Notes: generated from the letters alone by a model not told the origin. Positions 31,685 to 42,277 are shown, counted from the stretch's first letter. The stretch: 64,000 nt of DNA from Thermovenabulum sp049701175 (GCF_049701175.1 NZ_JBNATW010000006.1:33199-97198); one strand, 5' to 3'. Translations and numbers: made by a program.

Positions 31685-34600
31685 ATGGTACGTCCGGTAA
31701 AAGTGGGAGGACGCACCCGTTGGAGTTTTTCAAAAATCGAAGAAGTTAAGGAACTTCCCTACCTTATAGAAATTCAAAAAAGGTCCTATGAATGGTTTTT
31801 AAAAGAGGGACTTCGTGAAGTTCTTTTGGAATTTTCCCCTATCGAAGATTTTACTGGAAATCTCGTTTTAGAGTTTGTCGATTATTATTTAGAAAATAAT
31901 CCAAAATACTCCGTCGACGAATGCAAGGAAAGAGATGTTACATATGCTGTGCCTATGAAGGTCAAGGTGCGCCTGGTAAACAAGGAAACGGGCGAGGTTA
32001 AGGAACAGGACGTATTTATGGGAGATTTCCCTTTGATGACGGAAAACGGCACCTTTATAATCAACGGTGCTGAAAGGGTAATAGTAAGCCAGCTTGTGCG
32101 TTCACCGGGAGTATATTTTGACAGGCAGATCGATAAGAACGGTAGAGCCCTTCATTCAGCTACTCTCATCCCCAATAGGGGAGCATGGCTCGAAATGGAG
32201 ACCGACTCTAATGAGGTTATTTACGTCAGGGTTGACAGGACGAGAAAAATACCTGTTACCGTATTATTGAGGGCTATTGGATTTGGGAGCAATGCGCAGA
32301 TTTTAGAGCTCTTAGGAGAGGACGAAAAAATCCTCAGGACCTTAGAAAAAGACAATACGGAAAACCAGGATGAAGCTCTGCTTGAAATATATAAAAGGTT
32401 GAGGCCGGGAGAACCGCCCACTATTGAGAATGCCAGAGCATTATTAGAATCCCTGTTTTTTGACCCCAAGCGATACGACCTTGCGAACGTAGGCAGGTAT
32501 AAGTTTAATAAAAAGCTAAGGCTAAGGGGTAGAATAGTAGGGAAAATAGCAGCAGAGGATATAATAAATCCAAAAACGGGAGAAATTGTTGTAAAAAAGG
32601 GAGAAAAGATTTCAAGAAAGACTGCAGAACTTTTAGAAAAGCTTAAAATAAATGAAGTGAAATTGTTAATAGAAGAAGAAAAGGTTGTAAAGGTAATCGC
32701 AAACGGCTACAGTGAAGAGGATGGGGAAGATGTATTTCGGAAAGAAAGGTATATTACTCCTTTAGACATAGCAGCATCTATTAATTACCTTTTAAATTTA
32801 TCTTACGGGATAGGGGATATTGACGATATAGACCATTTGGGGAATAGAAGGGTTAGATCTGTAGGAGAGCTGTTGCAGAATCAGTTCCGCATAGGCCTTG
32901 CAAGGATGGAAAGGGTTATTAAGGAAAGAATGACCATACAGGATGTGGACGCTATCACGCCGCAGGGCCTTATAAACATTAGACCTCTTGTTGCTGCTAT
33001 AAAAGAGTTTTTCGGCAGCAGCCAGCTTTCTCAATTCATGGATCAGACTAATCCCCTTGCTGAACTCACCCATAAAAGAAGGCTCAGCGCTCTTGGGCCG
33101 GGAGGCTTGAGCAGGGAAAGAGCCGGTTTTGAGGTTCGAGATGTCCACCATTCCCATTACGGACGCATGTGTCCTATAGAAACCCCTGAAGGTCCCAATA
33201 TCGGGCTTATCAGCTCTCTTTCTACTTATGCGAGGGTAAATGAATACGGATTTATTGAAACTCCCTACAGAAAGGTGGACAAGGAAAGGGGAGTAGTAAC
33301 CAACGAAATCGAGTACCTTACTGCGGATGAAGAAGAAGAATTTATAATAGCACAGGCCAACGTGCCCCTTGATGAGGAAGGCAGATTTAAGCAAAAAAGG
33401 GTTACTGCAAGATTTAGGGACGACATAGTTGTGGTTCCTGCAGAAGAAGTGGACTATATGGACGTATCGCCAAAACAGCTTGTAAGTGTTGCTACAGCTT
33501 TAATCCCATTCCTTGAACACGACGATGCAAACAGAGCCCTAATGGGTTCTAACATGCAAAGACAGGCTGTACCCCTTATTACTACCGAAGCTCCTCTTGT
33601 GGGCACCGGGATAGAGTGGAAGGCTGCTGTAGATTCGGGTGTTATGATTATTGCCAAAAATTCCGGTGTAGTGGAGAGGGTTACAGCGCGGGAAATAGTG
33701 ATACGCAGGGACAGCGATAAAGGCCTTGATGTCTACAAGGTTCACAAGTTCATTCGCTCAAACCAAGGCACCTGCATAAACCAAAGACCTATTGTCAAAA
33801 AGGGCGATTGGGTAAATGCGGGACAGCCTATTGCTGACGGCCCATCCACTGACCAAGGGGAGCTTGCCCTGGGCAAGAACGTGCTTGTTGCCTTTATGCC
33901 GTGGGAAGGTTACAACTATGAGGATGCTATATTGATTTCTGAGAGATTGGTCAAAGACGATGTGTTTACTTCTATTCACATAGAGCAGTACGAAGCAGAA
34001 GCTCGGGATACTAAACTTGGCCCTGAAGAGATAACAAGGGATATTCCAAACGTTGGGGAAGAAGCTTTAAAAGATTTAGATGAAAGAGGCATAATTAGAA
34101 TAGGTGCAGAGGTCAGGGCAGGAGACATACTTGTGGGCAAGGTAACTCCAAAGGGTGAGACGGAGCTTACTGCTGAAGAAAGGCTGTTGCGCGCCATTTT
34201 TGGAGAAAAGGCAAGGGAAGTGAGGGACACTTCTCTTCGCGTGCCTCACGGTGAATACGGCATCGTAGTGGATGTTAAGGTTTTCAGCCGTGAGAACGGC
34301 GATGAACTGCCGCCTGGAGTAAATCAGCTTGTCAGGGTGTATATTGCACAAAAGAGAAAAATATCCGAAGGAGATAAGATGGCGGGACGGCATGGGAACA
34401 AGGGTGTAATTTCAAGGATTATGCCTGTGGAAGACATGCCCTTCCTCCCTGATGGGACTCCTATTGATATCGTTCTCAACCCCCTTGGTGTACCTTCTCG
34501 AATGAACATAGGCCAGGTGCTGGAAACACATTTAGGTTGGGCAGCAAAGGCTTTGGGCTGGCATGTGGCCACTCCCGTTTTTGATGGTGCCAGCGAAGAA

Positions 34601-35305
34601 GAAATCTTTGAACTCTTGAAAAAGGCTGGATTGCCGGAGGACGGGAAAATCGAGCTTAGAGATGGAAGAACAGGAGAATTCTTTGATAGAAAGGTCACAG
34701 TAGGTTACATGTACATGTTGAAGCTTGCTCACCTTGTCGACGACAAAATTCATGCGAGGTCAACGGGTCCCTACTCTCTTGTTACTCAGCAGCCCCTTGG
34801 CGGAAAGGCCCAGTTCGGAGGGCAGAGATTCGGAGAAATGGAAGTTTGGGCCCTTGAAGCATATGGAGCAAGTTATACTTTGCAGGAGCTTTTAACTGTA
34901 AAGTCCGATGATGTTGTGGGACGTGTAAAGACCTACGAGGCTATTGTCAAGGGAGAAAACGTTCCTGAACCGGGAATACCTGAATCCTTTAAGGTTTTAA
35001 TAAAAGAATTGCAGTCTCTGTGTCTTGATGTAAAGATCCTTTCTGAAGACGAAAAAGAAATTGTTCTTAAAGATATAGATGAAGATGAAGGAGAAGAAGC
35101 CCTTGATATTAACATGGAAGGGCTGGAAGACCAAGGGAATGTTGTCCCGCAGGAAGAACTTATTGAAAGCAATTACGAGGAAGTAGAAGAGGAACCGGAT
35201 GAAGAAGAACTTTTCGACGAATCGTTTATAGAAGAGCAGGATTTAGATTTTCCAGATGAAGGCTTCAATGAAGATTTTTACAATGAAGGGGAAGAGGATT
35301 TCTAA
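31685..35305 (+). CDS. rpoB: RNA polymerase beta subunit
   Basis: Beta subunit of RNA polymerase, 1206 aa. The rifampicin pocket FFGSSQLSQFMDQTNPLAEL, THKRRLSALGPGGL, and the downstream CPIETPEGPNIGLI are of the wild-type sort with no known resistance change that I can see. The switch and clamp-contact blocks (GEKAREVRDTSLRVPHGEYG, RKISEGDKMAGRHGNKGV, QPLGGKAQFGGQRFGEMEVWALEAYGA) are intact. The last 80 residues are very acidic and end in EEDF. The rplK, rplA, rplJ and rplL genes that usually come before it are absent. Confidence 0.98.
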   Translation: MVRPVKVGGRTRWSFSKIEEVKELPYLIEIQKRSYEWFLKEGLREVLLEFSPIEDFTGNLVLEFVDYYLENNPKYSVDECKERDVTYAVPMKVKVRLVNKETGEVKEQDVFMGDFPLMTENGTFIINGAERVIVSQLVRSPGVYFDRQIDKNGRALHSATLIPNRGAWLEMETDSNEVIYVRVDRTRKIPVTVLLRAIGFGSNAQILELLGEDEKILRTLEKDNTENQDEALLEIYKRLRPGEPPTIENARALLESLFFDPKRYDLANVGRYKFNKKLRLRGRIVGKIAAEDIINPKTGEIVVKKGEKISRKTAELLEKLKINEVKLLIEEEKVVKVIANGYSEEDGEDVFRKERYITPLDIAASINYLLNLSYGIGDIDDIDHLGNRRVRSVGELLQNQFRIGLARMERVIKERMTIQDVDAITPQGLINIRPLVAAIKEFFGSSQLSQFMDQTNPLAELTHKRRLSALGPGGLSRERAGFEVRDVHHSHYGRMCPIETPEGPNIGLISSLSTYARVNEYGFIETPYRKVDKERGVVTNEIEYLTADEEEEFIIAQANVPLDEEGRFKQKRVTARFRDDIVVVPAEEVDYMDVSPKQLVSVATALIPFLEHDDANRALMGSNMQRQAVPLITTEAPLVGTGIEWKAAVDSGVMIIAKNSGVVERVTAREIVIRRDSDKGLDVYKVHKFIRSNQGTCINQRPIVKKGDWVNAGQPIADGPSTDQGELALGKNVLVAFMPWEGYNYEDAILISERLVKDDVFTSIHIEQYEAEARDTKLGPEEITRDIPNVGEEALKDLDERGIIRIGAEVRAGDILVGKVTPKGETELTAEERLLRAIFGEKAREVRDTSLRVPHGEYGIVVDVKVFSRENGDELPPGVNQLVRVYIAQKRKISEGDKMAGRHGNKGVISRIMPVEDMPFLPDGTPIDIVLNPLGVPSRMNIGQVLETHLGWAAKALGWHVATPVFDGASEEEIFELLKKAGLPEDGKIELRDGRTGEFFDRKVTVGYMYMLKLAHLVDDKIHARSTGPYSLVTQQPLGGKAQFGGQRFGEMEVWALEAYGASYTLQELLTVKSDDVVGRVKTYEAIVKGENVPEPGIPESFKVLIKELQSLCLDVKILSEDEKEIVLKDIDEDEGEEALDINMEGLEDQGNVVPQEELIESNYEEVEEEPDEEELFDESFIEEQDLDFPDEGFNEDFYNEGEEDF

Positions 35306-35350
35306 TCCTCTCCCTATAACTTAACTAATTTAAGAAGGGAGAGAAACCCT

Positions 35351-38300
35351 TTGCTGGAGCTTAATTTTTTCGACAAGATTGAGATAGGTCTTGCTTCACC
35401 GGAAAAGATTAGGGAATGGTCAAAGGGCGAGGTTAAAAAACCCGAAACTATAAATTACAGGACTTTAAAACCGGAAAAAGGAGGACTTTTTTGCGAGAGG
35501 ATTTTTGGGCCTGTAAAGGATTGGGAATGCCACTGCGGAAAGTACAAGAGGGTTAGGTATAAAGGAGTAGTTTGTGATAGGTGCGGTGTCGAAGTCACAA
35601 AATCCAAGGTACGCAGGGAAAGAATGGGACATATTGAACTTGCAGCACCTGTATCCCACATATGGTTTTTGAAAGGAATTCCCAGCAGAATAGGGCTAAT
35701 GCTCGATATGTCTCCGAGGGCTTTAGAAAAGGTTATATATTTTGCCTCGTATATAGTTATAGATCCCGGTAATACTCCTCTTACCAAAAAACAGCTCCTT
35801 ACAGAAAAGGAGTACAGAGAGTATAGAGAAAAATACGGAAATGCCTTTAAAGCTGGGATGGGTGCAGAAGCAATAAAAGAGCTCCTCAAGGAAATCGATT
35901 TGGAGCAACTATCAAAAGAGCTCAGGGCGGAATTGAAAGAGGCAAACGGCCAAAAGAAGGTAAGAATATTAAGAAGGCTTGAAGTAGTAGAAGCTTTTAG
36001 AAAATCGGGCAACAGGCCGGAATGGATGATCTTAGAGGTGATTCCGGTTATACCCCCTGACCTGCGCCCAATGGTACAGCTCGACGGTGGACGTTTTGCC
36101 ACATCCGATTTAAACGACCTTTACAGGAGGGTTATAAACAGAAACAACAGGTTAAAGAGGCTGTTGGATTTAGGCGCTCCCGACATTATAGTAAGAAACG
36201 AGAAAAGGATGCTTCAGGAAGCTGTTGATGCCTTAATAGACAACGGCAGGAGAGGTAAGCCGGTTACAGGGCCGGGTAATAGACCTTTAAAATCTTTAAG
36301 CGATATGCTTAAAGGAAAACAGGGAAGGTTCAGGCAAAACCTCTTGGGTAAGCGCGTTGACTATTCCGGTCGTTCCGTTATCGTGGTTGGTCCGGAATTG
36401 AAATTGTACCAGTGCGGTCTTCCGAAGGAAATGGCGTTAGAGCTTTTTAAACCCTTTGTTATGAAAAAGCTTGTTGAAAAAAATTATGCTCACAACATTA
36501 AAAGCGCCAAGAGGATGGTTGAAAGGGTCAAACCCGAGGTTTGGGATGTTTTAGAAGAAGTGATAAAAGAACACCCTGTGCTTTTGAACAGGGCTCCAAC
36601 GCTGCATAGGCTCGGTATTCAAGCTTTCGAGCCGGTGTTGGTTGAAGGAAGGGCAATTCAAATTCATCCATTGGTGTGTACCGCTTACAATGCAGACTTT
36701 GATGGAGACCAGATGGCTGTTCATGTTCCCCTTTCAGCGGAGGCTCAGGCTGAAGCAAGGCTTTTAATGCTTTCTACCAATAATATTTTAAAACCTGCAG
36801 ACGGTAAACCTGTAGTTACACCAACCCAGGATATGGTACTCGGCTCTTACTATCTAACGATAGAAGTAAAAGGCGAAAAGGGAGAGGGCAGAATATTCTC
36901 TTCAGTGGAAGAAGCAATGCTTGCTTATGATGCGGGAGAAGTAGGGCTTCATGCACCCATAAAGGTTAGGATTACAAAAGAAATAGATGGCAAAAAGCGC
37001 TCGGGTATAATTACTACAACTGTTGGCAGGATTATCTTTAATGAATGTATCCCGCAGGACCTGGGTTTTGTGGATCGCACAAAAGAAGAAAACCTTTTTG
37101 AGTTGGAATTAAACACCTTAGTGGATAAGAGCAAGTTAGGGGAAATCGTTGACCGCTGTTACAAAAAGCACGGGACGACTTTGACGGCAGAAATGTTAGA
37201 TAAAATAAAGACTGTTAGCTTCCATTACGCTACAAAAGCAGGTATAACCATTGGCATTACGGATATAGAAATACCGAAGGATAAATGGAAGATACTCGCA
37301 GAAGCCGATGAAAAGGTCGACCAGGTTGAATTAATGTATAGAAGGGGTCTTATATCAGAGGATGAAAGGTATGAAAAAGTAATTGAGATATGGGAAAATG
37401 CTACTAACAAAGTAACCGAAAGTTTAATGAACAGCCTTGATAGATTAAATCCCATTTACATGATGGCAAATTCCGGTGCTCGAGGCAACAAACAGCAGAT
37501 AAGACAGCTTGCAGGAATGAGGGGCCTTATGGCAGATACCGCAGGTCGAATCATAGACCTACCCATTAAGGCTAACTTCCGGGAAGGTCTTACTGTGCTG
37601 GAATACTTCATTTCGACCCACGGCGCTCGAAAGGGACTTGCAGATACGGCTCTCAGGACTGCGGACTCTGGGTATCTCACAAGAAGGTTGGTCGATGTAA
37701 GTCAGGACGTTATAGTGAGGGAAGTTGACTGCGGCACAACCGAAGGAATAACCGTTAGGGCAATAATGGACGGCAAGGATGTAATAGAATCTTTGAAAGA
37801 GAGAATAGACGGAAGGTATGCAAGAGAGGATATCATCGATCCTAAAACGGGAGAAATACTTGTCAGAGAAAATGAGATGATAACCGATGAAATCGCTGAA
37901 AAAATAATAAAAGCAGGTATCACCGAAGTTAAGATAAGGTCAGTGCTTACCTGCAGGACAAGACACGGTGTCTGCGCCAAATGCTATGGCAAAAACCTTG
38001 CAACGGGTAAACCGGTTGAAGTGGGAGAAGCAGTAGGTATTATAGCTGCTCAATCCATCGGCGAACCTGGAACCCAGCTCACCATGAGAACCTTCCACAC
38101 CGGTGGTATTGCAGGCCATGACATAACACAAGGTTTGCCGAGGGTTGAAGAATTGTTCGAAGCCAGGAGGCCCAAAGGCCAAGCGGTTATTACCGAAATC
38201 GGCGGGACGGTGCGCATAATAGAAAACAAAAAGAAGAGGGAAGTGGAAATCACCAGCGATACCGGAGAAACCAGGGTATACCAGATTCCTTACGGTGCAA

Positions 38301-38884
38301 GGCTTACTGTGGAAAACGGCAGCAGGGTTGAACCAGGCGATGAGCTTTGTGAAGGTCCTATAAACCCCCACGACATACTGAGAATCAAAGGTGTAAGAGG
38401 AGTTCAGGCCTATTTACTGCAGGAAGTTTTGAAGGTATATAGAATGCAGGGTGTAGATATCAACGACAAGCATATTGAGATTATAATCAGGCAGATGCTT
38501 AGAAAGGTTAAAATAGAAGATCCGGGAGATACGGATCTATTACCAGGAGAACTCATTGATATTTTTGAACTGGAAGAAATCAACGAAAAGGCAAAACAGG
38601 AAGGCAAAAAGCCTGCAGAAGCAAGAAGGGTGCTCCTTGGTATAACAAAAGCATCCCTTGCGACCGATTCCTTCCTATCAGCTGCTTCCTTCCAAGAAAC
38701 AACAAGGGTTCTTACAGAGGCATCTATAAAAGGAAAGGTAGATCCGCTGATTGGCCTTAAAGAAAATGTTATAATTGGCAAACTTATCCCAGCAGGAACT
38801 GGTATGAAGAGGTACAGAAACATAAAAATTATTTGTGAAGGCCAAGAAGAAAACGCTTCTACCACAGAGAATAATAAAGCTTGA
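35351..38884 (+). CDS. rpoC: RNA polymerase beta-prime subunit
   Basis: Catalytic large subunit, 1177 aa, starting at TTG with GGGAG upstream, 45 bp after rpoB. The N-terminal zinc finger is CHCGKYKRVRYKGVVCDRC, the active-site loop is NADFDGDQMAVHVPL with three Asp ligands for Mg2+, and the second zinc site uses the Cys in DCGTTEG with CRTRHGVCAKC. The trigger loop block is GEPGTQLTMRTFHTGGIAG. It has no large lineage-specific insertion. No gene follows on the same transcript before a fresh promoter at 38898. Confidence 0.98.
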   Translation: MLELNFFDKIEIGLASPEKIREWSKGEVKKPETINYRTLKPEKGGLFCERIFGPVKDWECHCGKYKRVRYKGVVCDRCGVEVTKSKVRRERMGHIELAAPVSHIWFLKGIPSRIGLMLDMSPRALEKVIYFASYIVIDPGNTPLTKKQLLTEKEYREYREKYGNAFKAGMGAEAIKELLKEIDLEQLSKELRAELKEANGQKKVRILRRLEVVEAFRKSGNRPEWMILEVIPVIPPDLRPMVQLDGGRFATSDLNDLYRRVINRNNRLKRLLDLGAPDIIVRNEKRMLQEAVDALIDNGRRGKPVTGPGNRPLKSLSDMLKGKQGRFRQNLLGKRVDYSGRSVIVVGPELKLYQCGLPKEMALELFKPFVMKKLVEKNYAHNIKSAKRMVERVKPEVWDVLEEVIKEHPVLLNRAPTLHRLGIQAFEPVLVEGRAIQIHPLVCTAYNADFDGDQMAVHVPLSAEAQAEARLLMLSTNNILKPADGKPVVTPTQDMVLGSYYLTIEVKGEKGEGRIFSSVEEAMLAYDAGEVGLHAPIKVRITKEIDGKKRSGIITTTVGRIIFNECIPQDLGFVDRTKEENLFELELNTLVDKSKLGEIVDRCYKKHGTTLTAEMLDKIKTVSFHYATKAGITIGITDIEIPKDKWKILAEADEKVDQVELMYRRGLISEDERYEKVIEIWENATNKVTESLMNSLDRLNPIYMMANSGARGNKQQIRQLAGMRGLMADTAGRIIDLPIKANFREGLTVLEYFISTHGARKGLADTALRTADSGYLTRRLVDVSQDVIVREVDCGTTEGITVRAIMDGKDVIESLKERIDGRYAREDIIDPKTGEILVRENEMITDEIAEKIIKAGITEVKIRSVLTCRTRHGVCAKCYGKNLATGKPVEVGEAVGIIAAQSIGEPGTQLTMRTFHTGGIAGHDITQGLPRVEELFEARRPKGQAVITEIGGTVRIIENKKKREVEITSDTGETRVYQIPYGARLTVENGSRVEPGDELCEGPINPHDILRIKGVRGVQAYLLQEVLKVYRMQGVDINDKHIEIIIRQMLRKVKIEDPGDTDLLPGELIDIFELEEINEKAKQEGKKPAEARRVLLGITKASLATDSFLSAASFQETTRVLTEASIKGKVDPLIGLKENVIIGKLIPAGTGMKRYRNIKIICEGQEENASTTENNKA

Positions 38885-38897
38885 GTCTTACTTTGTA

Positions 38898-38926
38898 TTG
38901 ACAGAGACTATATCGAATGCTAAAAT
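38898..38926 (+). promoter_or_regulatory. Promoter of the str operon
   Basis: TTGACA at 38898-38903 and TAAAAT at 38921-38926 with a 17-base spacer, 55 bases before the L7Ae-like gene. Confidence 0.85.
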
Positions 38927-38981
38927 ATATTAGTGCGTGTTCAGGCTTCGAAGAGCTAAGGTAATAAGGAGGGCATGAAAC

Positions 38982-39227
38982 ATGTTGGACAAATTAAAGA
39001 GTGCCCCCAAGAAAACTGTCGGTACAAAGCAGACTCTAAAGGCGGTTGAAAAAAATCAAGCAGCTGTGGTTTTTATAGCACAAGATGCTGAAGAACACGT
39101 TGTTTCAGGCCTGAAAGAATTGTGTCGCACAAAAGGGATAGAAATGGTTTTCGTCCCAACAATGAAGGAATTGGGAGAGGCTTGCGGCATTGATGTAGGG
39201 GCAGCATCAGCTGCAATTTTGAATTAA
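38982..39227 (+). CDS. rplGB: L7Ae-family K-turn-binding protein
   Basis: Small RNA-binding protein of 81 aa (YbxF type). The pattern GTKQTLKAVEKNQAAVVFIAQDAEEHVV...LCRTKGIEMVFVPTMKELGEACGIDVGAASAAIL is the L7Ae/L30e fold. Bacillus YbxF/YmxC bind kink-turns. It lies between rpoC and rpsL as in Bacillus. A terminator follows, so it and the S12 operon can be made in different amounts. Confidence 0.92.
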   Translation: MLDKLKSAPKKTVGTKQTLKAVEKNQAAVVFIAQDAEEHVVSGLKELCRTKGIEMVFVPTMKELGEACGIDVGAASAAILN

Positions 39228-39242
39228 CTTGATAAACGGTGC

Positions 39243-39274
39243 GAATGCCCCTCACGGGGCATTCCTTTTTTTAA
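39243..39274 (+). terminator. Terminator or attenuator before rpsL
   Basis: GAATGCCCC (39243-39251) and GGGGCATTC (39256-39264) around TCAC, then CTTTTTTT. No new promoter is obvious before rpsL, so it likely works as a partial terminator. Confidence 0.85.
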
Positions 39275-39298
39275 TTCCTTGGAAGGAGGTGTAAGAAT

Positions 39299-39673
39299 AT
39301 GCCGACAATGAACCAGCTGGTAAGAAAAGGCAGAGAAAAGGTTACAAAAAAGTCTAAATCACCAGCACTTAAAGGTAATCCGCAAAAACGCGGCGTATGT
39401 ACCGTTGTTAAAACTACAACTCCGAAAAAGCCGAACTCTGCTTTGAGAAAAATTGCAAGGGTTAGACTCACAAATGGTATTGAAGTTACCGCTTACATTC
39501 CTGGTATTGGTCATAACCTGCAGGAACACTCTGTCGTACTAGTAAGAGGCGGTAGGGTTAAAGATTTGCCGGGTGTAAGGTATCACATCATTCGTGGTGC
39601 TCTTGATGCTGCTGGTGTGGCTAACAGAAGACAGGGCAGATCTTTGTACGGCGCTAAGAGACCAAAGTCATAA
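39299..39673 (+). CDS. rpsL: 30S ribosomal protein S12
   Basis: Decoding-centre protein of 124 aa. The TTTPKKPNSALRKIARV block and HNLQEHSVVLVRGGRVKDLPGVRYHIIRG carry the lysines (K42 and K87 region) linked to streptomycin; both look wild type. GGAAGGAGG lies upstream. It opens the str operon rpsL-rpsG-fusA-tuf. Confidence 0.98.
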   Translation: MPTMNQLVRKGREKVTKKSKSPALKGNPQKRGVCTVVKTTTPKKPNSALRKIARVRLTNGIEVTAYIPGIGHNLQEHSVVLVRGGRVKDLPGVRYHIIRGALDAAGVANRRQGRSLYGAKRPKS

Positions 39674-39688
39674 TAAGGAGGGAAGAGG

Positions 39689-40162
39689 ATGCCAAGGAAA
39701 GGCCACGTAAGAAGGCGCGAAGTTCCTGAAGATCCCATATATAAGAGTAAGATAGTCACAAAACTTATTAACAAACTGATGTATGATGGCAAAAAGAGCA
39801 TTGCCCAAAGGGCTTGCTATGAGGCTTTTGAGATCATAAGACAAAAGACAGGCAAAGATCCCTTAGAAGTTTTTCAGGAAGCATTAAAAAATGTTATGCC
39901 TGTGCTTGAAGTAAGGCCACGCAGGGTGGGTGGTGCTACCTACCAGGTCCCAATGGAAGTACCTGAAAATAGAAGTCTTTCTCTCGGGATACGCTGGCTG
40001 GTAGATTATGCTCGTCAAAGGACTGACAAAAGGACAATTAAGGAAAAACTTGCTGCAGAAATAATGGATGCAGCCAATGGAACAGGTGGAGCTGTTAAGA
40101 AGAAGGAAGAAACCCACAGAATGGCAGAAGCCAACAGAGCATTTGCTCATTACAGATGGTAA
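39689..40162 (+). CDS. rpsG: 30S ribosomal protein S7
   Basis: Primary 16S-binding protein of the small-subunit head, 157 aa. MPRKGHVRRREVPEDPIY and the 3-helix core with VGGATYQVPMEV and HRMAEANRAFAHYRW are full length. It starts 15 bp after rpsL. Confidence 0.98.
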   Translation: MPRKGHVRRREVPEDPIYKSKIVTKLINKLMYDGKKSIAQRACYEAFEIIRQKTGKDPLEVFQEALKNVMPVLEVRPRRVGGATYQVPMEVPENRSLSLGIRWLVDYARQRTDKRTIKEKLAAEIMDAANGTGGAVKKKEETHRMAEANRAFAHYRW

Positions 40163-40207
40163 TTTTTTGGTACCCAGGCTATTTTACGGGAGAAAGGGGT
40201 GGAAAGA

Positions 40208-42277
40208 ATGCCTAGACAGGTACCACTGAATAGATTAAGAAATATAGGTATAATGGCACATATAGATGCCGGTAAAACTACTACAACGGAAAGAATACTG
40301 TTTTATACCGGAAAAGTTCATAAATTAGGAGAAGTTCACGAAGGCACCGCTGTAATGGACTGGATGGAACAGGAGCAAGAGAGGGGCATTACAATTACTG
40401 CTGCATCCACTACGTGTTATTGGAAAGATCATCAAATTAATATTATAGATACGCCCGGGCACGTTGATTTTACCGTGGAGGTAGAGCGTTCTCTACGCGT
40501 CCTTGACGGAGCGGTAGCTGTGTTTTGTGCAAAAGGAGGAGTAGAGCCCCAGTCCGAGACGGTATGGCGCCAGGCAGATAAATACGGAGTTCCAAGGATA
40601 GCCTATGTAAACAAAATGGATATCATTGGAGCAGATTTTTACAATGTCGTCAAACAAATTAGGGAGAGGCTTGGGGCTAATCCGGTACCTATACAGATCC
40701 CCATAGGGGCAGAAGATACCTTCCGCGGTATCGTGGATCTGGTTAACGAGAAAGCTTATATCTATACAAATGACTTGGGTACTGAGATACAAGAGACACC
40801 AATTCCTGATGAAGTCAAGGATAAAGCTGAAGAATACAGGGAAAAGATGATAGAAGCATTGGCAGATGTTGACGAAGAGATAATGACAAAATATTTAGAA
40901 GGGGAAGAGCTAACGCCTGAGGAAATTAAAAGCGCTTTAAGGAGGGCTTGCATTGCGGTTAAAGCTGTTCCTGTAATTTGTGGTTCTTCTTACAGGAACA
41001 AGGGTGTGCAACTATTACTGGACGCAATAGTGGATTACCTGCCGTCACCCCTTGATATACCTGCTGTAAAAGGTATAAACCCAGAGACAGGAGAAGAAAT
41101 TGAAAGGCGTGCCAGCGATGATGAGCCTTTTTCCGCTTTGGCGTTTAAAATAATGAGCGACCCCTATGTAGGAAAGCTCACTTATTTTAGAATATACTCA
41201 GGTGTGTTAAAAGCAGGGTCTTATGTATATAACTCTACGAAGAATAAAAAGGAAAGAATCGGTAGAATTTTAAGGATGCACGCAAATCACCGACAGGAAA
41301 TGGAAGAGGCAATGACAGGAGAAATTGTTGCAGCAGTAGGTTTAAAGGATACAACAACAGGCGATACACTATGTGCTGAGGATAAACCAATAATATTAGA
41401 GTCCATGCAGTTCCCTGAACCTGTTATACACGTAGCGATTGAGCCAAAGACAAAAGCCGACCAGGAAAAGATGGGGATTGCTCTTCAAAGGTTGGCAGAA
41501 GAAGATCCTACCTTTAGAACCTATACTGATCCTGAAACCGGGCAAACTATTATAGCTGGTATGGGAGAACTCCATTTAGAGATCATAGTAGACAGGATGT
41601 TCAGGGAATTTAAGGTAGAGGCAAATGTTGGAAAACCACAAGTAGCATACAAGGAAACAATAAGAAAGGCAGTGAAGGCAGAAGGAAAATATATAAGGCA
41701 GACCGGTGGGCGCGGTCAGTACGGTCATGTATGGCTTGAGATAGAACCCCTTGAACCGGGTAAAGGCTATGAATTTGTGAACAAGATAGTAGGCGGTGTA
41801 ATACCCAAAGAATACATTCCTGCAGTAGATGCTGGTGTTCGCGAAGCCCTTGAAAATGGCGTATTAGCAGGGTATCCGGTAGTAGATGTTAGGGTTACTC
41901 TGTTTGATGGTTCCTACCATGAGGTAGACTCTTCAGAAATGGCCTTTAAGATAGCTGCGTCGCTTGCTTTTAAGGAGGCCATGAAGAAGGCTGATCCAGT
42001 GCTTTTAGAACCCATAATGAAGGTCGAAGTGGTAGTACCCGAAGAGTTTATGGGAGATGTAATCGGAGACATCAATTCAAGACGTGGGCACATAGAAGGA
42101 ATGGAACCGAGGAGCGGTGCACAGGTAATAAGAGGATATGTACCGCTTGCTGAGATGTTCGGGTATGCTACAGATCTACGCTCCAAGACACAGGGGCGGG
42201 GGACTTACACAATGCAGTTCTCGCATTACGCTGAGGTTCCTAAAAATATAGCAGAAGCTATTATCAATAAAAAATAA
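40208..42277 (+). CDS. fusA: Elongation factor G
   Basis: Translocation GTPase of 689 aa. The G1 motif is AHIDAGKTTTTERIL, G3 is DTPGHVDFTVEVERS, and G4 is NKMD. Domain IV has GGRGQYGHVWLEIEPL and the C-terminal domain V block is DINSRRGHIEGMEPR. The frame opens at GTG 40199, but AAGGGGTGG seven bases before ATG 40208 sets the start. It is the longest gene of the str operon, 45 bp after rpsG. Confidence 0.98.
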   Translation: MPRQVPLNRLRNIGIMAHIDAGKTTTTERILFYTGKVHKLGEVHEGTAVMDWMEQEQERGITITAASTTCYWKDHQINIIDTPGHVDFTVEVERSLRVLDGAVAVFCAKGGVEPQSETVWRQADKYGVPRIAYVNKMDIIGADFYNVVKQIRERLGANPVPIQIPIGAEDTFRGIVDLVNEKAYIYTNDLGTEIQETPIPDEVKDKAEEYREKMIEALADVDEEIMTKYLEGEELTPEEIKSALRRACIAVKAVPVICGSSYRNKGVQLLLDAIVDYLPSPLDIPAVKGINPETGEEIERRASDDEPFSALAFKIMSDPYVGKLTYFRIYSGVLKAGSYVYNSTKNKKERIGRILRMHANHRQEMEEAMTGEIVAAVGLKDTTTGDTLCAEDKPIILESMQFPEPVIHVAIEPKTKADQEKMGIALQRLAEEDPTFRTYTDPETGQTIIAGMGELHLEIIVDRMFREFKVEANVGKPQVAYKETIRKAVKAEGKYIRQTGGRGQYGHVWLEIEPLEPGKGYEFVNKIVGGVIPKEYIPAVDAGVREALENGVLAGYPVVDVRVTLFDGSYHEVDSSEMAFKIAASLAFKEAMKKADPVLLEPIMKVEVVVPEEFMGDVIGDINSRRGHIEGMEPRSGAQVIRGYVPLAEMFGYATDLRSKTQGRGTYTMQFSHYAEVPKNIAEAIINKK

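Noticed and set aside
32798..33394. Long minus-strand ORF within rpoB
   Set aside because: It is a mirror of a highly conserved gene and lacks any recognised domain.
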